Assembly (NCBI RefSeq): GCF_014356525.2
Contig: NC_052515.1
Span: forward strand, 16,686,993-16,750,992
DNA from: Nilaparvata lugens
Taxonomy: Eukaryota > Arthropoda > Insecta > Hemiptera > Delphacidae
DNA length: 64,000 bases
Direction: 5' to 3'
The notes under the pieces were generated by a model. It was not told where the DNA came from. It saw only the letters and a program-made list of their open reading frames with translations, and did not search any database. Positions 59,613-64,000 of the stretch are shown here, in pieces (within the stretch, counting starts at the first letter, position 1; each line of letters begins with the position of its first letter). The position numbers and the translations under genes are program-made.

Positions 59613-61445
59613 ACAAAATTGTCCTTTTTCGGCAAGATGATTGGATGACAATTATCAAAACCAAGATTAGCTGTTGACAATAGACCGCCGACACAAATCA
59701 CTTCATTCTCTAGGAATGGAGACAAACGCTGCATACTAACTGAACAACACTTTCCTGTTTTCAATTGAGACCATTCATTAGTAAAATGGATTTTCTGTAC
59801 TAGTCTACATTCCAGCTACATTCAAATAAGACTCACCCTGTTTAGGTAATACACAAACAAATTTCAAAATCACAATTACTACACGTAACAAACGTTGGTA
59901 GCTTGAACAGCATTGAATCAATGAATATATCACATTATCACAAGTCGCATCTGTTTGAAGAGTTGTTGGAACATTAGTTTTAGTTTCAATTGGATCCTCG
60001 ATAGAAAATCTCCATAGAATATGCTGGTATCTTCGACATGATTCTTCCATCACGATTTGACAATACATCTGACGTATGTCAGCTATCAACGCCATTTGTA
60101 ATAATCGAAAATTGAGTAACACTACAAAAATATCCATTTGCAATTTCGATCCAACATGCAATATTCCATTCAACGATAGCGATGTGGTGGTCTTAGCACT
60201 AGCATCAAACACAATACGAATTGGCATTGTGGAGCTGCTTGCTTTAACAATTGCATGATATGGGATGTGATAACCACTCTTATCAGACTGATCGGTTATC
60301 AATGACATGTGTCCCTGTTTCAAATAGTCTTTCAATATTTCGTGATAGGCAACACGCGATGTAGAATCCAACTCCAAATGTCTTTCCAAATTCAAAAAAC
60401 GTCGTTTGGCAGAATTATATGAGTCACCCAAATTATCAGGGGGTTTCAACCATGACAATGAAACGATAAACCTCCCCGATTCAGTACGACAAACAGATGA
60501 AACATAGTTATTCTCACAATCGACTACTTGAGGTTTTAGCGGCCGTGTTGAGGCAGGGCACTCTTCCAATTCCCAAAATTTTTGAACCATTTTATCCAAT
60601 GAAAGATTGCACACAACATGACTGCTCGTATCACACGACGACGACAAAACCGGAGCTCTTCCCATGAGGATATAACCCAAAAGACTGTCTATAGCTGTAA
60701 TCTCATTCACCTTTCCCATCACACGATCAGACTTCAGCAAATGAGGTAACAATTCAGCACCAATAATCACATCAATTGTATTCGGTAAATAGAATTGTTC
60801 ATCAGCCAATTGTAATCCACTCAAATGAGACAATTTAGACCTATCTATTTCACAAGAGGGCAACCGTTCAACAATACTCTCTACCACAAGAGACTCGATG
60901 GAGAAACAAATATCTGAGTCAATTCTAGATTGAAACGAGAAGCATGTATGTCCACGTACAACCGTCTCCTTTCCTCCAAAACCGTGAACAACAGTATTCA
61001 ATTTACCAATTGGAAGATTTAATTTTTCACAAGCACTGGATGTAATAAAATGTGATTGAGAACCACTATCCAACAAAACACGAAGTTCATGTAATCCACC
61101 CGATGAACTTTTCACTAACACCCTAGCAGTAGACAAAACGACAATGCTATTACTACCATTAGTAGCAGAATAACAGGTGACAGAAAGATTTTTCTCAACA
61201 TTCACAGACGCTACACTACTTTTAGACTCATTCAACCCAAAATGTAACAATGTGTGGTGCATCTGGTTGCATAAAGAACACATTTTATTACTCTTACAAG
61301 CTCTACTCGAATGAGTATCCTCCAGACAACGAAAGCAATACAAAATTTCCTTCACAAAAGCGTATCTTTCTCTGGGGGTCTGTTTCAGGAATAAAATGCA
61401 ATCAACAAATTTATGACCCTTTTTTGAACAACGCAGATAGCTCAC
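59613..61445 (-). pseudogene. pol: BEL/Pao gag-pol: zinc knuckles, protease, RT start, then deletion
   Basis: The minus frame from 61445 to 59805 (546 codons, no natural start) opens in Gag. CX2CX4HX4C knuckles are at residues 37-50 (CFRCLEDTHSSRAC), with partial ones at 6-16 and 56-68. The protease has LLDSGSQSHF (active Asp 126). The BEL-type linker has ELEECPAS and a long conserved region. The start of RT (IRIVFDASA, LIADIRQMYCQI) follows. After LWRFSIEDPIET the normal RT palm with its YxDD box and RNase H are missing: unrelated residues run to the stop. From about 59770 to 59613 the frame resumes just upstream of integrase (QRLSPFLENE, GGLLSTANLGF). The copy is therefore internally deleted and 5'-truncated as well as split. 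Confidence 0.85.
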
Positions 61446-61593
61446 ACCTCTCTCAGCTTGATACCTCCCTCGCGTTTGCTACCTTTCAGCCTGCCGCTCT
61501 GCTCTGCTCCCCACGCCACGCATCAACCAAATGAGTGGTTGACCCACCCACCACCAGGGTGCGCCTCAGTCGCCGCCACCCGTTCCTGCGTTT

Positions 61594-61655
61594 CTATTGG
61601 CCGAGCACCGCCGGCCAATAGCAGCGCAGGTGAACTCGGGGACTGTGAATAAAAG
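61594..61655 (+). promoter_or_regulatory. LTR promoter: inverted CCAAT pair and TATA-like box
   Basis: CTATTGGCC (61594-61602) and GGCCAATAG (61613-61621) are a perfect inverted pair holding CCAAT boxes on both strands. GAATAAAAGGGGGC (TATA-like, about 61648-61655) follows 30 bases later. Transcription would start near 61680. A short tandem of GAGACCACTACC units (61708-61785) lies in the presumed leader, together with a 7-codon upstream open frame at 61803. Confidence 0.6.
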
Positions 61656-61865
61656 GGGGCTACTCAGCTACCCTCGATAGCACTTGCTCACTAGCAGCCT
61701 TCCACTGAAGAGCCAGAAGAGACCACCAGCCGAGACCACTACCAGAGACCACTACCAGCCGAGACCACTACCGAGACCAGGAGCAGAGCAGCGAGCAGGC
61801 CAATGAGGGAACCACGGCGAGACTAACCGCAACCTGAGGTGTCTTCCTTGTCTACTACCCAGCCG

Positions 61866-62321
61866 ATGCCTAGGAGGAACCGAGCCGGCCGCCGAACCCA
61901 GAAGAGGAGGGCCCTTTGTCAGCTTTGCCAGGTGGAGGAGAGGCTGAGGCTGTACACCGCCACGCCAGCTGCGCCCCAAGACCAGCCTAACAACTGGCGC
62001 CCGGTTCTGGATGCGCGGGTTGGGTGCCGAACCGACATCGGAGTGTGTGCAACGGAAGCCTACGACCCTGCCTGCCTGGGGTTTGACCGAAGGCCCCTTC
62101 TAAACGAGGAAGTGGTCGAGGAGGTCCTCCCGGCGGAGATTTGGCACGACCTCTGGCTAGTAGATCACCCGGTCAGCCCTCTCCGTAGCCCGGGTAAACC
62201 AGAGTGGAGACTGCGAACCATTGACTTGAGCCCCTGCCGGCCTGCTCTCGCACCAGACGGACCTGCCCGGGACCCTCACGCGGCGTGGTATTGCGCCAGT
62301 CGAAGACTACTAAACATCTAG
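61866..62321 (+). CDS. 151-codon open frame in the LTR, unknown function
   Basis: It starts at the ATG of AGCCGATGCCTAGGAGG (the frame is open a little further upstream without another usable ATG) and stops with TAG at 62319. The N-terminus is basic (MPRRNRAGRRTQKRRALCQL) with a CQLCQ pair. The middle is acidic and hydrophobic (LLNEEVVEEVLPAEIWHDLW), and Pro/Arg-rich sequence follows. I recognise no domain and it is not a histone fold. The GC-rich composition alone can keep frames open (75 codons are open on minus as well), so coding is only possible. What raises interest is its place between a CCAAT/TATA promoter and histone-type stem-loops that begin 9 bases after the stop. Confidence 0.4.
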   Translation: MPRRNRAGRRTQKRRALCQLCQVEERLRLYTATPAAPQDQPNNWRPVLDARVGCRTDIGVCATEAYDPACLGFDRRPLLNEEVVEEVLPAEIWHDLWLVDHPVSPLRSPGKPEWRLRTIDLSPCRPALAPDGPARDPHAAWYCASRRLLNI

Positions 62322-62329
62322 CCTGCCTT

Positions 62330-62408
62330 GGTCCCTTTTAGGGCCACCAGCAACAATCTAGGTCCCTTTTCAGGGCCACCAGCAACAAACTTGGCCCTTT
62401 TCAGGGCC
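62330..62408 (+). promoter_or_regulatory. Three tandem histone-mRNA-type 3' stem-loops
   Basis: The third copy, GGCCCTTTTCAGGGCC (62393-62408), is a perfect 6-bp stem with a TTTC loop followed by ACCA. It fits the metazoan histone mRNA consensus GGYYCTTTTCAGRRCC with ACCCA-like flank. The second (62361-62377) is the same with one extra T in the stem. The first (62330-62345) lacks the C of the loop. Units are 31-32 bases apart and share CACCAGCAACAA spacers. Histone stem-loops bind SLBP and direct U7-dependent cleavage without poly(A). A purine-rich downstream element is not evident here. Confidence 0.75.
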
Positions 62409-62511
62409 ACCAAAAGCCATTTTTTTTCAGACAGTGGTAACAAACCCCTCGCTCGACACGACTGACTAGCCCAATTGATGAATGAGCCACACCTTCCACC
62501 ATATCAATTAT

Positions 62512-62533
62512 TGGCGCCTGCCAACGTGGGGCC
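62512..62533 (+). promoter_or_regulatory. Primer-binding site of the Gypsy-type element
   Basis: TGGCGCCTGCCAACGTGGGG directly follows the presumed LTR end. It begins with TGG, the complement of a tRNA CCA end, and resembles the GGCGCCCAACGTGGGG sites of many insect Gypsy elements. The tRNA is not identified. Confidence 0.65.
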
Positions 62534-62779
62534 ACTCACTGTATGGAGATACAGTAACCCGTTACCACTGTCAAAACTTTTTTTTTTTCAAACAAAATGT
62601 CAACCTAAATTTTCAACTAAATGTATATCTTAAATTTTCATCTAAATGTATGTCTTGAAATTTTCACACAAAAAAATTCAAACTTATTTTCTTTCAACAA
62701 AATGTGTCTCTGAATCTTTCAATTCAGAATACCTGTCTGGGAACAGGCAATTTCCCAGTGGCGCCCATAACACCTGAAC
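62534..62779 (+). other. Untranslated leader of the Gypsy-type element
   Basis: T/A-rich, with about three imperfect ~30-base repeats around AAATTTTCA(A/T)CTAAATGT (62600-62670). No gene. Confidence 0.5.
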
Positions 62780-63825
62780 ATGGTAGCGACTAGAACCGGA
62801 GCTGGAGACAGTGGAGATACGACCACCGAAGATTCGATGCAGTCAACCAGCCAGCACACCGAGTCTACATTCGCCGGCTGGCCTGCACAGACCACTGGTC
62901 AAACCGACAGCAGCACGACGCAGCCGCCCGCTTCCACCAGCAAAACCGGGGCAACGCAGCCACCCGCCTTCACCAGCAAGCCCGCTCGACCAACCACCCT
63001 GCAACCCGCTGACCTTCAACCTGCCTGCTCCACCGTCAACCTCTAGTCACCCCACTACCGCAACCAGCAACATGGCCAACTTACCGGCTCCAGCCGTCAG
63101 CTACACCGGCAACCTCATCCAGCAACCTCAGCATAGCGACCCTGCTACCGTTCTTCCGCGGCAAGCTCCATGAAGACCCCATCACCTTCATGCGACAGTG
63201 CACCAAGCTGCTACAGGGTCACCACATTCCCAGCTATACCTGGGTCATGATTCTAAAATCGCAACTACAAGACGACGCCGCCGCCTGATGGAGAGACTAT
63301 GGAGAATTCATCACCACCTGGGAACAGTTCCGTGACCTAATTCAGGCCCGATTCTCGGGAGCCCATAAAATTGCAGCCGCTCACACGGAATTTTATGGCA
63401 CCACCCACAAACCGAACCAGCCAGTGGAGCGATTCATCCGTCAGAAGCTCCAACTACAGCAGCGCTTAGGAACCAACCTGGCTGAAGATGAGGTGATCGC
63501 CCTGCTCATTGGTCAGCTGAGTTCCGAGCTTCGCACCCTAGTTCGAGCTGCTCGTCCCACGAACTATGAAGAGCTGATCATGATCGCCAACGACCTGGAA
63601 ACCGACCTCAACAGTCGACCAAAATATCAGCCACCTCAACCTAGGGCACCCGCAGGGCCACCCCATCGAGAGCCGCCGCCGAGGTTCAACTACAACCAGC
63701 TTCCTCAGTGTCATTACTGCCCGGCCAAGCATTTTCATCGCGACTGCCCAGAACTCGCGAAGAAACGACAGGGAAACGGCGATACTGGAGAGACTCGGAC
63801 TCCACCCCTCCAGCACGGAAAGTAG
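62780..63825 (+). pseudogene. gag: Gypsy-type gag, frameshifted and with a stop
   Basis: It encodes the structural Gag protein. The frame opens at the ATG at 62780 (MVATRTGAGDSGDTTTEDS) with a Pro/Thr/Ser-rich N-terminus. A second frame (ATG at 63072, MANLPAPAVSYTG) follows, and the capsid lies in a third (from about 63136: LLPFFRGKLHEDPITFMRQ, WEQFRDLIQARF, PNQPVERFIRQKLQLQQRLG, LIGQLSSELRTLVRAARP). An in-frame TGA at about 63286 interrupts the capsid. A zinc knuckle CHYCPAKHFHRDC (CX2CX3HX4C, one residue shorter than usual) lies near the C-terminus, and the frame closes at 63825. Presumably gag/protease sequence runs on to the window end. The copy is not functional. Confidence 0.8.
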
Positions 63826-64000
63826 GAGTCCACTACACTAACGATGAGGTGCAAGACCCGCAGCGCCAGCCTCGCAGGTCACCACCCCAACTACAAGCGA
63901 TAACCGTCACCGAACCGGCCAGCCAGTCATTCCTTGGTCACGCCACCGTGGATCCTGCCAGCATCACCAAGCCTCCTTCCAACGTCACCGAAGACCCCTT
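63826..64000 (+). other. Downstream gag/protease region of the Gypsy-type element, cut by window end
   Basis: GC-rich sequence continuing the element. A frame with VGVHYTNDEVQDPQ and FLGHATVDPASI can be read across it, but no protease active-site motif is reached before the edge. Confidence 0.4.

Larger units (their letters stand above)
61445..64000 (+). mobile_element. 5' part of a GC-rich Gypsy-type LTR retrotransposon
   Basis: LTR (about 61445-62511), primer-binding site, leader, and broken gag up to the window edge. The change from the AT-rich BEL remnant to GC-rich sequence at about 61445 marks the boundary. The true LTR start was not recognised, and the 3' half lies outside the window. 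Confidence 0.8.

Noticed and set aside
61839..62321. A histone gene captured in the LTR
   Set aside because: The predicted protein has no histone-fold residues. Only the 3' stem-loops and promoter layout resemble histone genes.

Overview
This is an AT-rich, intron- and transposon-dominated stretch of an animal nuclear genome, most likely an insect. A planthopper or other hemipteran fits the GCTCGCTTCGCTCGCC-rich Helitron ends and the mix of BEL, Gypsy, LINE and MITE families, but that is my inference. The only clear host gene evidence is one exon of a rhodopsin-family neuropeptide GPCR on the minus strand near the left edge (273-489). Everything else I can support is mobile or repetitive DNA. 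Several pyrimidine- or purine-rich low-complexity blocks give long but meaningless open frames.

Layout. 0-14 kb: the GPCR exon, non-coding DNA, a purine tract, a 1.8-kb dispersed repeat carrying a Helitron, CT-rich blocks and a dimer of a roughly 520-bp satellite-like repeat. 14-21 kb: a second copy of the 1.8-kb repeat, a 2.08-kb Tc1/IS630-type transposon with unusually long (about 550 bp) inverted repeats and a decayed transposase, then a nearly complete but frameshifted LINE with endonuclease and reverse transcriptase. 21-27 kb: MITEs, an inverted duplication with a MITE at its centre, a CT tract, and a 5'-truncated LINE whose RT frame has a single premature stop. 27-32 kb: two LTRs of one long-LTR family, each followed directly by an (AACATTTA)n array. 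33-41 kb: a 772-bp tandem duplication, then a 1.36-kb repeat on both sides of another LTR fragment of the same family. 41-50 kb: Penelope-like ends, two tail-to-tail Helitrons, a Jockey RT fragment, satellite monomers and MITEs.

51-61.4 kb is a nested structure. A minus-strand BEL/Pao retrotransposon, itself deleted across RT and RNase H, is split inside its integrase by a 7.17-kb element with long LTRs and a CGTG target duplication. That inserted element encodes Gag-like frames but no recognisable pol. 61.4-64 kb is the 5' part of a GC-rich Gypsy-type element: LTR, primer-binding site and broken gag.

The most unusual feature is in this last LTR. A pair of inverted CCAAT boxes and a TATA-like box precede a 151-codon open frame, and three tandem hairpins start 9 bases after its stop codon. 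The hairpins match, or nearly match, the histone mRNA 3' stem-loop consensus (62330-62408). This LTR therefore looks like a replication-dependent histone gene in layout, and may give its RNA a histone-type 3' end. That is a hypothesis, and I see no clear downstream U7-binding element.
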